Source of the DNA: VGJV01 sp964646415
GTDB lineage: Bacteria; Patescibacteriota; Minisyncoccia; UBA6257; 2-01-FULL-56-20
Reading direction: 5' to 3'
DNA: 64,000 nucleotides
Assembly (NCBI GenBank): GCA_964646415.1
Contig: CAZYEL010000004.1
Location: 4,579-68,578 of the forward strand
Shown here piece after piece: positions 48,742 through 56,902 of the stretch (the first letter of the stretch is position 1; each line of letters opens with the position of its first letter). A model generated the notes under the pieces. The model had not been told where the DNA came from. It did not search any database and saw nothing but the letters and a program-made list of their open reading frames with translations. The position numbers were made by a program, and so were the translations under genes.

Positions 48742-49538
48742 CCTCGGTAACGGTTAATGCCATCGCGCAACTCCCGCGCGGCAGCCGCGGGGTCATCCGC
48801 AAAAATCACGCCGCGCGAGGAGTTTATAACCATCCCCTTCTTCGCGCTATTCACCCCCGCCCGCACGGCGGATTCAAGTTCCCCTCCCTGTGCGCCCACG
48901 CCGGGCACGAGAAACATCATCTCGCCCGTGAGCGCGCGAATCGTTTTCATCTCCTCGGAGTAGGTCGCCCCCACGACGAGCATGCAGTTCTGGTTCCCGT
49001 TCCACTCGTGGTACACCTTTTCCGCCACAATTTGCCACATCGGCTTATTCCCCACTTTCAAGTCCTGCAATTCCCCCGCGCCGGGGTTCGATGTGCGGCA
49101 GAGAATAATTGCGCCCTTGTCGGGACGGGCGAGAAACGGCTCAAGCGCCTCGCGGCCGAGATAGGGATGCAAGGTCATCGCATCAAACCCAAGCCGGTCC
49201 AAAATCGAAGCTACGTACCCGCGGTTCGTGTTCCCGATATCCGCCCGCTTCGCGTCGCAAATCGTAAAAATGTCGGGATGTGTTTCGCGGAGATACTCCA
49301 TCGTACGCTTCAGCTCGCGGAGTCCCTGCTCCCCTCTTGCTTCGTAGAACGCAATGTTCGCCTTGAATGCGGCGGCGAACTCCTGCGTCGTATCGATAAT
49401 CCACTTGTTGAACGCAAACTGCGGGAATTCTTCCTTCAAAAAACGCGCGGGGAGTTTCTCGAAGTCCGCATCCAACCCCACGCATGCGAGGGAATTCGCT
49501 TTGTCCGCGCGGGAATTATATTTGTCTATTATGCTCAT
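48738..49538 (-). CDS. pyrF: Orotidine 5'-phosphate decarboxylase (group 2)
   Basis: This 266-aa protein has LACVGLDADFEKLP, NIAFYEARGEQGL, ICDAKRADIGNTNRGY with the catalytic Asp/Lys charge network, MTLHPYLGREALEPF and LVPGVGAQGGELESAV. It converts OMP to UMP. The length and the DAKRADIGNT motif fit the longer bacterial group 2 form. The start at 49538 (MSIIDKYN) is chosen because the frame before it is not coding. It is coupled to pyrD by a 4-bp overlap. Confidence 0.93.
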   Translation of the reverse strand: MSIIDKYNSRADKANSLACVGLDADFEKLPARFLKEEFPQFAFNKWIIDTTQEFAAAFKANIAFYEARGEQGLRELKRTMEYLRETHPDIFTICDAKRADIGNTNRGYVASILDRLGFDAMTLHPYLGREALEPFLARPDKGAIILCRTSNPGAGELQDLKVGNKPMWQIVAEKVYHEWNGNQNCMLVVGATYSEEMKTIRALTGEMMFLVPGVGAQGGELESAVRAGVNSAKKGMVINSSRGVIFADDPAAAARELRDGINRYRG

Positions 49539-49582
49539 GATAATTCGATATGTCGAATGTCGGAGTTTCGGAATATTGATAT

Positions 49583-50215
49583 TTAGTGCTTGCTCGCAAG
49601 CCACTTTTCCCCATGCCCCACGGCGGCATTCACCGGAACCCCCTGCTTGCACAGCGGGCATTCTGAAGCATCGTACGTGGGCGTCGGAAGGTCTACAAGC
49701 GCCGAAAAGGGCACGCCCAGCGTTTTGGAATTTATGTCTTCAGGGACCCGATTTACCATCACCGCTGCGGCGACGATGATTCCCCCCGCCGCCCTCACCA
49801 TATTTAATATCTTTTTCAGAGACCCGCCTGTCGCGACCGTATCCTCCACCACGAGAACTTTTTTCCCCCTAACCACGCGGTCGTACCCACGCGTGAACGC
49901 CAATCCCCCATCGGAGGTTTTCTCGGCGTATGCCGCTAATACTTCTTTCTGCTTGAACTCTGAAAGATGATAAGCAATCCATTGCGAAAGGATGACTCCA
50001 CCAAGCACCGGCGATGCAACCACTTCAATGTCGGTCCCTCTATGCCGCAACGCAATTTCCTTGCAAATCTCGGACGTTTGCTGCGTATGGAGATAAAGCG
50101 CGTCTTTGTTCACATATACCGACATATGCCTTCCCGATGTTCCCACAAAGTGGTCGTCAGTGAGCACCGCGCCCACGCTTTTGAGCATCTCAAGGATTTC
50201 ATTTGATGAACGCAT
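49583..50215 (-). CDS. pyrE: Orotate phosphoribosyltransferase
   Basis: This 210-aa protein has the PRPP-binding loop KVLVVEDTVATGGSLKKIL and the flexible region with AYAEKT and SGRHMSVYVNKDAL. It transfers ribose phosphate from PRPP to orotate. The C-terminus carries an extra zinc-ribbon-like piece (YDASECPLCKQGVPVN), as in some long PyrE forms. The start at 50215 is chosen for the family N-terminus MRSSNEILEMLKS. It lies between folA and pyrF in one direction. Confidence 0.93.
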   Translation of the reverse strand: MRSSNEILEMLKSVGAVLTDDHFVGTSGRHMSVYVNKDALYLHTQQTSEICKEIALRHRGTDIEVVASPVLGGVILSQWIAYHLSEFKQKEVLAAYAEKTSDGGLAFTRGYDRVVRGKKVLVVEDTVATGGSLKKILNMVRAAGGIIVAAAVMVNRVPEDINSKTLGVPFSALVDLPTPTYDASECPLCKQGVPVNAAVGHGEKWLASKH

Positions 50216-50222
50216 GGCTAGA

Positions 50223-50708
50223 TTATATGCGAACCCGCTCGTATACGAGGAAAGTATGGGGGATGGCATTCTTTTCATCAACCACTCCCTCCTCCCGGCG
50301 CACCTCCCGCCATTCCGCAAAGTTCATTTCGGGGAAAAATACGTCCCCTTTGACGTGTGCGTGGACGCGCGTGAGGTATACCCGGTCTGTGTACGGCAAA
50401 ATCTGCCGGAACACTTCCCCGCCGCCCAGGAAAAATATCTCCCCCTCGCCCGCCGCCTGGATGGCTTCTTCAATCGACCCCGCCATCACGCACCCTTCGG
50501 CCTTGAACGCAGGGTCGCGCGTGAGCACGATGTTCTTCCGCTCCGGCAAGGGCTTGCCGATGGACTGGAATGTCCGCATACCCATCACCACGGAATGCCC
50601 CTTCGTCACGCGTTTGAAATAGGCGAAGTCCGCCGGAAGATGCCAGGGAATTTTGGGGCCGTTGCCGATGACGCCATTTTCCGAAACCGCGGCGATGACG
50701 GACATCAT
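50223..50708 (-). CDS. folA: Dihydrofolate reductase
   Basis: This 161-aa protein has the DHFR pattern: MSVIAAVSENGVIGNGPKIPWHLPADF in its N-terminal part, GHSVVMGMRTFQSIGKPLPERKNIVLT, EIFFLGGGEVFRQIL and the late YLTRVHAHVKGDVFFPE. It reduces the dihydrofolate made by ThyA, which is encoded directly upstream. Start at 50708 or 50705. The 46-bp gap to thyA is filled with a degenerate taataag-type word repeat. Confidence 0.94.
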   Translation of the reverse strand: MMSVIAAVSENGVIGNGPKIPWHLPADFAYFKRVTKGHSVVMGMRTFQSIGKPLPERKNIVLTRDPAFKAEGCVMAGSIEEAIQAAGEGEIFFLGGGEVFRQILPYTDRVYLTRVHAHVKGDVFFPEMNFAEWREVRREEGVVDEKNAIPHTFLVYERVRI

Positions 50709-50754
50709 AGGGAGTGAGAGGTGATAAATAATAAGTAATAAGCGATAAGAAGCA

Positions 50755-51684
50755 CTACACGGCGATAGGAGCAGAAATCGGCGGATGCGGGTCGTAGTTT
50801 TCGAGCGTGAAGTCCTCAAATTTGAAATCAAAGATGGACTTTACGTTCGGGTTGATTTCCATCGTAGGGAGCGGACGGGGTTCCCGCGCCAATTGCTCGT
50901 CCACCTGTGCGAGATGATTCAGATAAATGTGCACATCGCCGAACGTATGCACGAACTCTGCGGGTTTGAGTCCCGTCACTTGCGCCATCATCATCGTGAG
51001 CAAAGAGTATGACGCGATGTTGAACGGCACACCAAGGAACACATCCGCACTCCGTTGGTAGAGCTGGCACGAGAGAGTGCCGTTCACCACGATGAATTGG
51101 AAGAGCGTGTGGCACGGCGGCGGCGCATGATGATGATTTTTGATGAGCTCCTGAATCTCCCCCACATTCCAGCCGCTCACAATAATGCGGCGCGATGTCG
51201 GGTCGTTCTTTATTAAGTCGACCACGTTTTGTATCTGGTCAATCTCGCCGCCGGAGGGAGACTGCCACCGCCGCCATTGCTTGCCGTAGATCGGACCGAG
51301 CTCTCCCCACTCCTTCGCGAACGCATCGTCGGACTTCACCTGCGCCACGAACTCCGCGAGCTCCGTTTTCCACGCCTCCGAGTAGCGCGGATATTGCTCG
51401 ACGAGATTGTTTTTCTCGAGGTAAATCTGGTACGCCCACTCATTCCAAATTTTTACGTCATTTTGCACCAGAAATTGGATGTTGGTGTCTCCGCGCAAAA
51501 GCCAGAGCAGCTCGTAAATCACCGAGCGCATATAGAGCTTCTTCGTCGTCATCGCCGGGAAGCCCTTCTGCAAATCAAAGCGCATCTGCCGCCCGAATGC
51601 GGATACCGTGCCGGTGCCGGTGCGATCTTCTTTCTTCGCGCCGTGCTCTTTTATGTCTTTGAGGAGGTCTAAATACTGACGCAT
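50755..51684 (-). CDS. thyA: Thymidylate synthase
   Basis: This 309-aa protein has RTGTGTVSAFGRQMRFDL, LLWLLRGDTNI, ELGPIYGKQWR, the catalytic Cys in HHAPPPCHTLFQF, QRSADVFLGVPFNIASY and HTFGDVHIYLNH. It makes dTMP from dUMP with methylene-tetrahydrofolate. An insertion of about 45 residues (LEKNNLVEQYPRYSEAW region) places it among the longer ThyA forms. It opens a run with folA, pyrE, pyrF and pyrD, so de novo UMP and dTMP synthesis are encoded together. Confidence 0.95.
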   Translation of the reverse strand: MRQYLDLLKDIKEHGAKKEDRTGTGTVSAFGRQMRFDLQKGFPAMTTKKLYMRSVIYELLWLLRGDTNIQFLVQNDVKIWNEWAYQIYLEKNNLVEQYPRYSEAWKTELAEFVAQVKSDDAFAKEWGELGPIYGKQWRRWQSPSGGEIDQIQNVVDLIKNDPTSRRIIVSGWNVGEIQELIKNHHHAPPPCHTLFQFIVVNGTLSCQLYQRSADVFLGVPFNIASYSLLTMMMAQVTGLKPAEFVHTFGDVHIYLNHLAQVDEQLAREPRPLPTMEINPNVKSIFDFKFEDFTLENYDPHPPISAPIAV

Positions 51685-51730
51685 GGGTTTAGGTCAGGAT
51701 ACCAGAAAACCCGCCGCAGGAGAAACCATA

Positions 51731-51989
51731 CTACCTCGAAAAGGAGAGGGTTCTCAAAATCTGTTTCATTACCGCCGCGATGATGTAGTTTCGTTTCATA
51801 CCGATAAATGGCATTGGTAAAACGACGTTACTGTCCACGCTTGAGGGGGAAACTTTACGCGTAAAATCTATTTTGTTATCAGGGAAATGTAGCAATGGAC
51901 ATTTGCGACTTTCCTCCGGTCATCTCATCCCATGCTTTTGGTAACGCACCTGCGTACTTTTTTACATAATCAATAAACCCTGGCGGCAC
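51731..51989 (-). pseudogene. Small hypothetical gene with a frameshift
   Basis: On the minus strand a GTG at 51989 opens a frame reading PPGFIDYVKKYAGALPKAWD and on to GGKSQMSIATFP, where it stops at 51879. One base over, the sequence continues as DNKIDFTRKVSPSSVDSN and VVLPMPFIGMKRNYIIAAV, ending at 51731. A single extra base at about 51882 would join them into one protein of about 85 aa. No family is recognised. It fills most of the 370-bp gap between thyA and groEL. Confidence 0.4.
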
Positions 51990-51999
51990 GATTGAACCA

Positions 52000-52019
52000 A
52001 GCCCCGCTCTCGCGGGGCT
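52000..52019 (-). terminator. Hairpin after groEL
   Basis: An 8-bp perfect stem (agccccgc / gcggggct) with a 4-nt loop lies 38 bp after the groEL stop. A T-rich tail is weak on the minus strand, so termination may be partial. Confidence 0.5.
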
Positions 52020-52057
52020 TTGCCTAAGTCCTACTGGCTAAGTTCTAATGACTACCT

Positions 52058-53725
52058 TTAGTAATCCATCCCCCCTCCCATACCTCCCATGCCGCCGGGC
52101 ATCCCGCTGCCTGCCGGTTCTTTCTTCTCCGGAATCGCCGCCATTGCGGCACCTACGGTGAGATAGTTTGCGGCAACGGATGTCGCATTCATGAATGCGG
52201 TGCGCGTCACTTTCAAGGGGTCAATGATGCCCGCCTCCTTCAGGTTCGCAATCTTGTTCGTGAGACCGTTGAAGCCGAGCCAGACCTCCGCATGTCCTTT
52301 CTTTTTCTCCGCGAGCTCGCGAAGCACGACTGCCGGCGTCTCGCCGCTGTTTGCAACAATCGCGGTCAAAGGCGCCTCAAGCGCGCGCTTCAGGATTGCG
52401 AGGGCACCCGCAAGCACGGGGGTTCCCGCCGCTTCCAATTCCCGCGCCGCACCCGACACCACGTTGAAAAGCGCGATGCCGCCGCCGGGAACAATTCCCT
52501 CCTCCATCGCCGCGCGGGTCGCCGCAACCGCATCCTCCACGCGCTGCTTCAGTTCCTTCTGCGCGGACTCGGTGGGAGCTCCCACTTTGATGACCGCCAC
52601 ACCTCCCGCAAGCTTACCCAGACGCTCCTGAAGTTTTTCCTTGTCGTAATCGGAATCGGTCTTCTTGACTTGCGCCTTGAGCTGGGAGACGCGCTCATCA
52701 ATCTGTTTCTTCTCGCCTTTCCCACCCACAATCGTCGTGTTGTCCTTATTCGCCACCACGCGGTGCGCGTGCCCAAGGTCATCCACCGTCACATTGTCGA
52801 GTTTCTTCCCCACTTCCTCGGTGATAAACTGCGCGCCCGTCACGATTGCGATGTCCTGCATCATCTCCTTTTTCCGGTCGCCGAAACCCGGAGCTTTGAC
52901 CGCAAGCACGGTGAAAATCCCGCGGAGCTTGTTCACAATGAGCGTCGCGAGCGCTTCGCCCTCCACCTCGTCCGCGATAATCACAAGCTCCTTCTTCCCG
53001 CTCGCCACGATTTTCTCGAGAAGCGCCAGAATGTCGTTGATGGCGGAAATTTTCTTGTCGGTCACCAAAATGTACGGGTCTTCAAGCACCGCCTCCTGCC
53101 GCTCGGCGTTCGTCATCATGTAGGGCGAAACAAATCCCTTGTCGAACTGCATCCCTTCCACGACTTCAAAAGAATTCCCGACGGTGTTCGAATCCTCGAC
53201 GGTCACGACCCCCTCCTTCCCTATTTTCTCCATCACGGCCGCGATAAGCCCGCCGATTTCCGCATCCTTCGCGGAGAGAGTGGCCACCTCCTTCACTTTT
53301 TTCGTGTCGTTCAACACCTCGCGCTGGGACTCGAGCTTCGCCGCCACCGCCACGCTCGCTTTCTTCAACTCCTCCGCAAGCTGGATTACGTTGAACCCCT
53401 TCTCGCGGATGATTTTCTCTCCCTCGTCAATCATCGCGTGCGCCAAAACGACGGATGTCGTCGTCCCGTCGCCCACGTTGTCATTCGTCTTGTCCGCCGC
53501 CTGCTTAATAAACTCGGCGCCTAGATTTTCGTATTTGTCTTCCAATTCCACTTCCTTCGCCACGGTTACGCCGTCGAACGTCACTTGCGGCGCACCGTAT
53601 CCTTTTTCGATGACCACCGCCCGCCCTCGCGGACCCAAGGTCATCCGCACCGCTTCCGCGAGCTTGTCGATGCCGCGCTTCAAGGCAACCCGCGCGTCTT
53701 CGTTGAATTTAATTGATTTTGCCAT
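52058..53725 (-). CDS. groEL: Chaperonin GroEL (60 kDa)
   Basis: This 555-aa protein has the full GroEL sequence: IKFNEDARVALKRGIDKLAE, LGPRGRAVVIEK, the ATP motif NVGDGTTTSVVLAHAM, the apical domain with EVVEGMQFDKGFVSPYM, GGVAVIKVGAPTE and VPGGGIALF. The C-terminal Gly-Met tail MPGGMGGMGGGMDY is typical. It forms the 14-mer folding chamber with GroES. It follows groES by about 100 bp; that gap is an AT-rich degenerate repeat (attagtat / atactaat words). Confidence 0.97.
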   Translation of the reverse strand: MAKSIKFNEDARVALKRGIDKLAEAVRMTLGPRGRAVVIEKGYGAPQVTFDGVTVAKEVELEDKYENLGAEFIKQAADKTNDNVGDGTTTSVVLAHAMIDEGEKIIREKGFNVIQLAEELKKASVAVAAKLESQREVLNDTKKVKEVATLSAKDAEIGGLIAAVMEKIGKEGVVTVEDSNTVGNSFEVVEGMQFDKGFVSPYMMTNAERQEAVLEDPYILVTDKKISAINDILALLEKIVASGKKELVIIADEVEGEALATLIVNKLRGIFTVLAVKAPGFGDRKKEMMQDIAIVTGAQFITEEVGKKLDNVTVDDLGHAHRVVANKDNTTIVGGKGEKKQIDERVSQLKAQVKKTDSDYDKEKLQERLGKLAGGVAVIKVGAPTESAQKELKQRVEDAVAATRAAMEEGIVPGGGIALFNVVSGAARELEAAGTPVLAGALAILKRALEAPLTAIVANSGETPAVVLRELAEKKKGHAEVWLGFNGLTNKIANLKEAGIIDPLKVTRTAFMNATSVAANYLTVGAAMAAIPEKKEPAGSGMPGGMGGMGGGMDY

Positions 53726-53828
53726 TGTACTTTAATAAACGATGCCAATATACGAATTGGTACTAGTGATACTAATAAAATCTTCGCTATTCGTATTATT
53801 AGTATGCATTAGTATATTTGCATCGCGG

Positions 53829-54119
53829 TTACTCGATGATTGCCAAAATATCATCCTCATCCCCCACCAAGTATTTCTTCCCTTCGAGCTCAATCTCGTC
53901 GGGACCATACTTTTTGAAGAGGACCACGTCACCGACCTTGACCCCCATAGGAACCCGCTCACCCTTCTCGTTCAACTTTCCCGGACCCACCGCAACCACC
54001 TTTCCCCGCACCGGCTTCTCCTTCTCCGCCGTTTCGGGAAGGACGATGCCCGACTTCGTCACCTTCTCCTCCTCTAGCCCCTCAAGAAACAAATGGTTAG
54101 ATAATGGTTTGAACTGCAT
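53829..54119 (-). CDS. groES: Co-chaperonin GroES (10 kDa)
   Basis: This 96-aa protein has the GroES pattern: KPLSNHLFLEGLEEE, the mobile loop KVTKSGIVLPETAEKEKP, GKVVAVGPGKLNEKGERVPM, GDVVLFKKYGPDEIELEG and EDDILAIIE. The start at 54119 is chosen for the family N-terminus. It heads the groESL operon and is preceded by a CIRCE element and a strong promoter. Confidence 0.96.
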   Translation of the reverse strand: MQFKPLSNHLFLEGLEEEKVTKSGIVLPETAEKEKPVRGKVVAVGPGKLNEKGERVPMGVKVGDVVLFKKYGPDEIELEGKKYLVGDEDDILAIIE

Positions 54120-54205
54120 AAACTTATGACCTATGACCAATAACCTATGACTAAGAATTCGAAATCCCTGTCATAAGTCATCTGTCATTAGTTATTTGTT
54201 AATGA

Positions 54206-54232
54206 CTGGCACTCCCGACTAAAGAGTGCTAA
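54206..54232 (-). promoter_or_regulatory. CIRCE operator (HrcA site)
   Basis: The pattern is a 9-base left arm ctGGCACTC (one or two changes from TTAGCACTC), a 9-base spacer and the perfect right arm GAGTGCTAA. It lies just after the -10 hexamer of the groESL promoter, the usual place for HrcA repression. Confidence 0.9.
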
Positions 54233-54239
54233 CAGGAGT

Positions 54240-54267
54240 ATTTTATTCGCAATGGGAAGAGTGTCAA
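54240..54267 (-). promoter_or_regulatory. groESL promoter
   Basis: On the minus strand TTGACA (54267-54262) and TAAAAT (54245-54240) are 16 nt apart, directly upstream of the CIRCE element. The resulting leader of about 115 nt consists largely of gtcata/tatgac word repeats. Confidence 0.8.
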
Positions 54268-54375
54268 GCCCAGTAAAATGCAAAACTCCGGCGATCGCTC
54301 GTCGGAGTTCTGATGATACAAAACTTTCTTGCCAAAGGGTCTAAGGATTAGTATCTGAATCCGAAGGACTAGAAC

Positions 54376-54909
54376 CTAAAGATTCAAAACCAACTCGCGG
54401 AAGAGCACGACGTAGTAGCTCTCAGCCCAAACGTTAATCCAGATATCCCCATAGAAACGCCAGCCGACAACGCGCCTGAAAAAGGGCGGCACCCTGGGAC
54501 CGAACGCGCTCAGCCAAACATGTTGTGATTTATCCAAGCACACTATCCAGCGATCCTTCGGAAGCTGGGCACCATAGCGGCTCGCAAGCACCGCACCACC
54601 CCAAGCTCCGGGCAATACACGTTTACACTCATCCGCGAATTTAATAAGCGAATGAAAATACTGCGAATGTTGCAGGCAATATACCTCCACCACGTACTTC
54701 CTCCCACGCACTACACTCGAATGCGGAAAACGCGCGTCGGTGATATACGATTTCCAACCATTCCTAACGAAGGCACCACGTGGACAGGCATCAAGCGTGA
54801 AGTTGGCGGGAATTTCCGCCTCAAACTCGTTCACAAACATGAGATGAGGGAATTGGATTGGTCGGTCAAAGAAAAATTGTGAGGGCGGATACGGGGTCGG
54901 GAGTGTCAT
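54376..54909 (-). CDS. Hypothetical protein
   Basis: This protein of about 177 aa starts MTLPTPYPPSQFFFDRP. The strong AAAGGAG 7 nt before the ATG at 54909 decides the start and is unusual in this window. It has no signal or membrane helix and is rich in aromatic residues (GWKSYITDARFPHSS, KYVVEVYCLQHSQYFHS, AWGGAVLASRYG). No family is recognised. It stands alone between groES and the DUF4258 gene. Confidence 0.55.
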   Translation of the reverse strand: MTLPTPYPPSQFFFDRPIQFPHLMFVNEFEAEIPANFTLDACPRGAFVRNGWKSYITDARFPHSSVVRGRKYVVEVYCLQHSQYFHSLIKFADECKRVLPGAWGGAVLASRYGAQLPKDRWIVCLDKSQHVWLSAFGPRVPPFFRRVVGWRFYGDIWINVWAESYYVVLFRELVLNL

Positions 54910-55098
54910 AACGGTCTCCTTTCTGTTGGTTGTGCGTCTCATCCAAATTTAAGGACCTGACGCAGTTGTGTTCCTTGTCGCGCAGTATTTTCACTTCATC
55001 GCGATTTTAATATCAAAGAACATGGCGAAACTATGCCACTTTGTAGAGAAAAACGCAAGTTCGACATGAAACTCCTCCCACCTGCTACAATCCACAGT

Positions 55099-55332
55099 AT
55101 GCGAATCGCTTTCAGCAACCACGCACTCCTCAAACTCCGCCAACGGAGCATCTCGCAAGAACTGGTGACTCAGACCGTGCACAACCCCGATTTTACCAAG
55201 CCCACGAGGCATCTTCGCGAAGAACGCTACAAGCGTTTCGGCAAAAACTATCTGAAAATAGTCGTTATCGAAGAACGTGGCACGCTCATCGTGATTACCG
55301 CGCACTGGTTGGCAAAAGGGGTAAAGAAGTGA
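55099..55332 (+). CDS. DUF4258 protein, toxin-like
   Basis: This 77-aa protein begins MRIAFSNHALLKLRQRSIS and has the DUF4258 pattern HALxRxxxRxI, with VTQTVHNPDFTKPTRHL and KIVVIEERGTLIVITAHW. The fold resembles RelE/BrnT-type small toxins. It lies 12 bp before a DUF2283 gene, a frequent pairing taken as a toxin-antitoxin-like module. TACAAT ends 7 nt before the ATG at 55099, with TCGACA 19 nt further up, so the transcript may be leaderless. Confidence 0.72.
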   Translation: MRIAFSNHALLKLRQRSISQELVTQTVHNPDFTKPTRHLREERYKRFGKNYLKIVVIEERGTLIVITAHWLAKGVKK

Positions 55333-55338
55333 TACAGT
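55309..55338 (+). promoter_or_regulatory. Promoter of the DUF2283 gene, leaderless
   Basis: TTGGCA (55309-55314) and TACAGT (55333-55338) are 18 nt apart, inside the end of the DUF4258 gene. Six nt separate the -10 hexamer from the ATG at 55345. Confidence 0.6.
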
Positions 55339-55344
55339 ACAAGC

Positions 55345-55569
55345 ATGAAAATCACGTACGATAAAAAAGTGGATGCGCTCAACGTAACCCTCAAATCAGG
55401 CAAGGTGGCGAAAACCATCGAAATCGCGCCGGAGGTCTTTTTAGACGTGGATGCAAAGGGAAATCCGCTTTACCTTGAAATCATCGGCGCGAGCGAAACA
55501 CTTGGGAAGAAAAACTTCTCGAAAATCACCATTGGAACGAAATCGTTCCGCCTGCCTATCGCGGCGTGA
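55345..55569 (+). CDS. DUF2283 protein, antitoxin-like
   Basis: This 74-aa protein matches DUF2283: MKITYDKKVDALNVTL, KTIEIAPEVFLDVDAKGNPLYLEIIGAS. The small beta-rich protein pairs with the DUF4258 gene 12 bp upstream. A separate promoter inside the first gene would allow independent expression, as wanted for an antitoxin. The pairing is known; the molecular role is not. Confidence 0.75.
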   Translation: MKITYDKKVDALNVTLKSGKVAKTIEIAPEVFLDVDAKGNPLYLEIIGASETLGKKNFSKITIGTKSFRLPIAA

Positions 55570-55572
55570 GTA

Positions 55573-56487
55573 TTACCTCTGAATCTCTTCGTAGATATTG
55601 AGTATCCCCTTCACGGCATCCCCCGCCGAGATGTTGTTCTGCTTATAAAGCACGTCCGAGACATCCCCCACCGCCCAGATGCGGGAGTGCAACGTGCGCT
55701 GCGTTTTGTGGTCCACCACAATTTCGCCAAACTTGTTGAGCTCCACTAAATCTTTTACAAACTCCGAATTCGGCACCGCGCCGATTTCGACAAACACTCC
55801 TTCGACCGCAAGCTCTTTCGCTTCTCCGCTTTTCACATCCGTATACTTCAATCCTTTCACAAATGCATCGCCCGTAATCTCCCGCACCTGCACATTAGTG
55901 AGCATCGAAAACTTCTCGCTCTTTTGTATCCGCTCAAGCGTCACAGGGTCGCCTTTCGGCTGCTCCCCCCGCTCGAGAAGATAAATCTTCGCGGCGTACG
56001 GGAGCAAATCCCCCACCGCTTCAAGCCCGGAGTTTCCTCCACCCACCACCGCAACCGTTTTCCCTTTGAAAAGCGGGGCGTCGCACGTGGAGCAATATGC
56101 CACACCCTTCCCGTCGAATCTCTCTTCGCCCGGCACATTCAACTTCTTCCGGCGGCTCCCCGAAGCGATAAAAAGAAACTTCGCTTCGAGCGTTTTCCCA
56201 TTTTTCGTATTCACCACAAACGAATCCCCTTTGTCGCTTACCGCAGTTACCGTGTCGCCATCTACAATCTCTATATCCTCCTGCGCGCGAAGGTGCTCCT
56301 CAAGCATTTTCCCCAAGTCAAACCCAGACACGGACTTCGTGCCCACCCAGTTCTGGACATCAGTCGAAACGAGCGACTGCCCGCCAAACGTGTCGGTGAC
56401 GAGCACCGATTTTATTTTCTTTCGCGCGGCGTAAATCCCTGCGGCTACGCCGCCCGGACCGCCTCCCACAATCAGTAAATCAAACAT
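55573..56487 (-). CDS. trxB: Thioredoxin-disulfide reductase
   Basis: This 304-aa flavoprotein has the FAD motif LLIVGGGPGGVAAGIYAARK, the redox-active AYCSTCDAPLFKGK (CxxC), the NADPH motif VAVVGGGNSGLEAVGDL and the late IWAVGDVSDVLYKQ. It reduces thioredoxin or glutaredoxin-like partners with NADPH. A glutaredoxin-like gene and a DsbA-like gene lie directly upstream on the same strand, so this is a redox group. Residues usual for the NADPH 2'-phosphate (HRR...) are replaced by LLERGEQ, so cofactor preference may differ. Confidence 0.9.
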   Translation of the reverse strand: MFDLLIVGGGPGGVAAGIYAARKKIKSVLVTDTFGGQSLVSTDVQNWVGTKSVSGFDLGKMLEEHLRAQEDIEIVDGDTVTAVSDKGDSFVVNTKNGKTLEAKFLFIASGSRRKKLNVPGEERFDGKGVAYCSTCDAPLFKGKTVAVVGGGNSGLEAVGDLLPYAAKIYLLERGEQPKGDPVTLERIQKSEKFSMLTNVQVREITGDAFVKGLKYTDVKSGEAKELAVEGVFVEIGAVPNSEFVKDLVELNKFGEIVVDHKTQRTLHSRIWAVGDVSDVLYKQNNISAGDAVKGILNIYEEIQR

Positions 56488-56568
56488 GAGGGTATAGGGT
56501 ATAGGGTATAGAAAACACTCAACGAGCGCAACGGCTACGCCCTAGACCCTAGCCCCTAAACCCTAGCC
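56488..56568. repeat. Degenerate word repeat with complementary halves
   Basis: gggtata is repeated three times at the left end and ccctag/cccctaa four times at the right end. The halves are complementary, so the gap between trxB and the glutaredoxin gene can form a long imperfect hairpin. Confidence 0.6.
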
Positions 56569-56569
56569 C

Positions 56570-56803
56570 CTACTGAATTTTTAACGCCTTCGCCAGCCCC
56601 GCCCGGTCGAATCCCACAAAAATCTCGCCATCCACGTCAATCACCGGAACACCCAGCTGGTGAGACTTCGCCACCATCTCCCCCCGCGCCTTCTCATCCT
56701 CCGCCACGTTGAATTCCTGGAATGTGACGCTGTTCTTCGTAAAAAATTCCTTCGCCATCTTGCAGTAAATGCAGGAGGGGGTGCTGTAAATGGTTACGTT
56801 CAT
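56570..56803 (-). CDS. Glutaredoxin-family protein
   Basis: This 77-aa protein begins MNVTIYSTPSCIYCKMAKEF, with the active-site CIYC of the NrdH/glutaredoxin group. FNVAEDEKARGEM follows, then the cis-Pro segment LGVPVIDVDGEIFVGFD. NrdH-like proteins are reduced by thioredoxin reductase, which fits the trxB gene downstream. A role as electron donor for disulfide reduction is likely; the partner is not shown. Confidence 0.85.
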   Translation of the reverse strand: MNVTIYSTPSCIYCKMAKEFFTKNSVTFQEFNVAEDEKARGEMVAKSHQLGVPVIDVDGEIFVGFDRAGLAKALKIQ

Positions 56804-56902
56804 GGGAGTAATCGCGAATAACGCGAATTTGGATTTAATAATGCGAATCTATTTATGGTGAGCTCGTCGAACCATTTGCGTTATTTGCCTATATTAGCAT
56901 TA

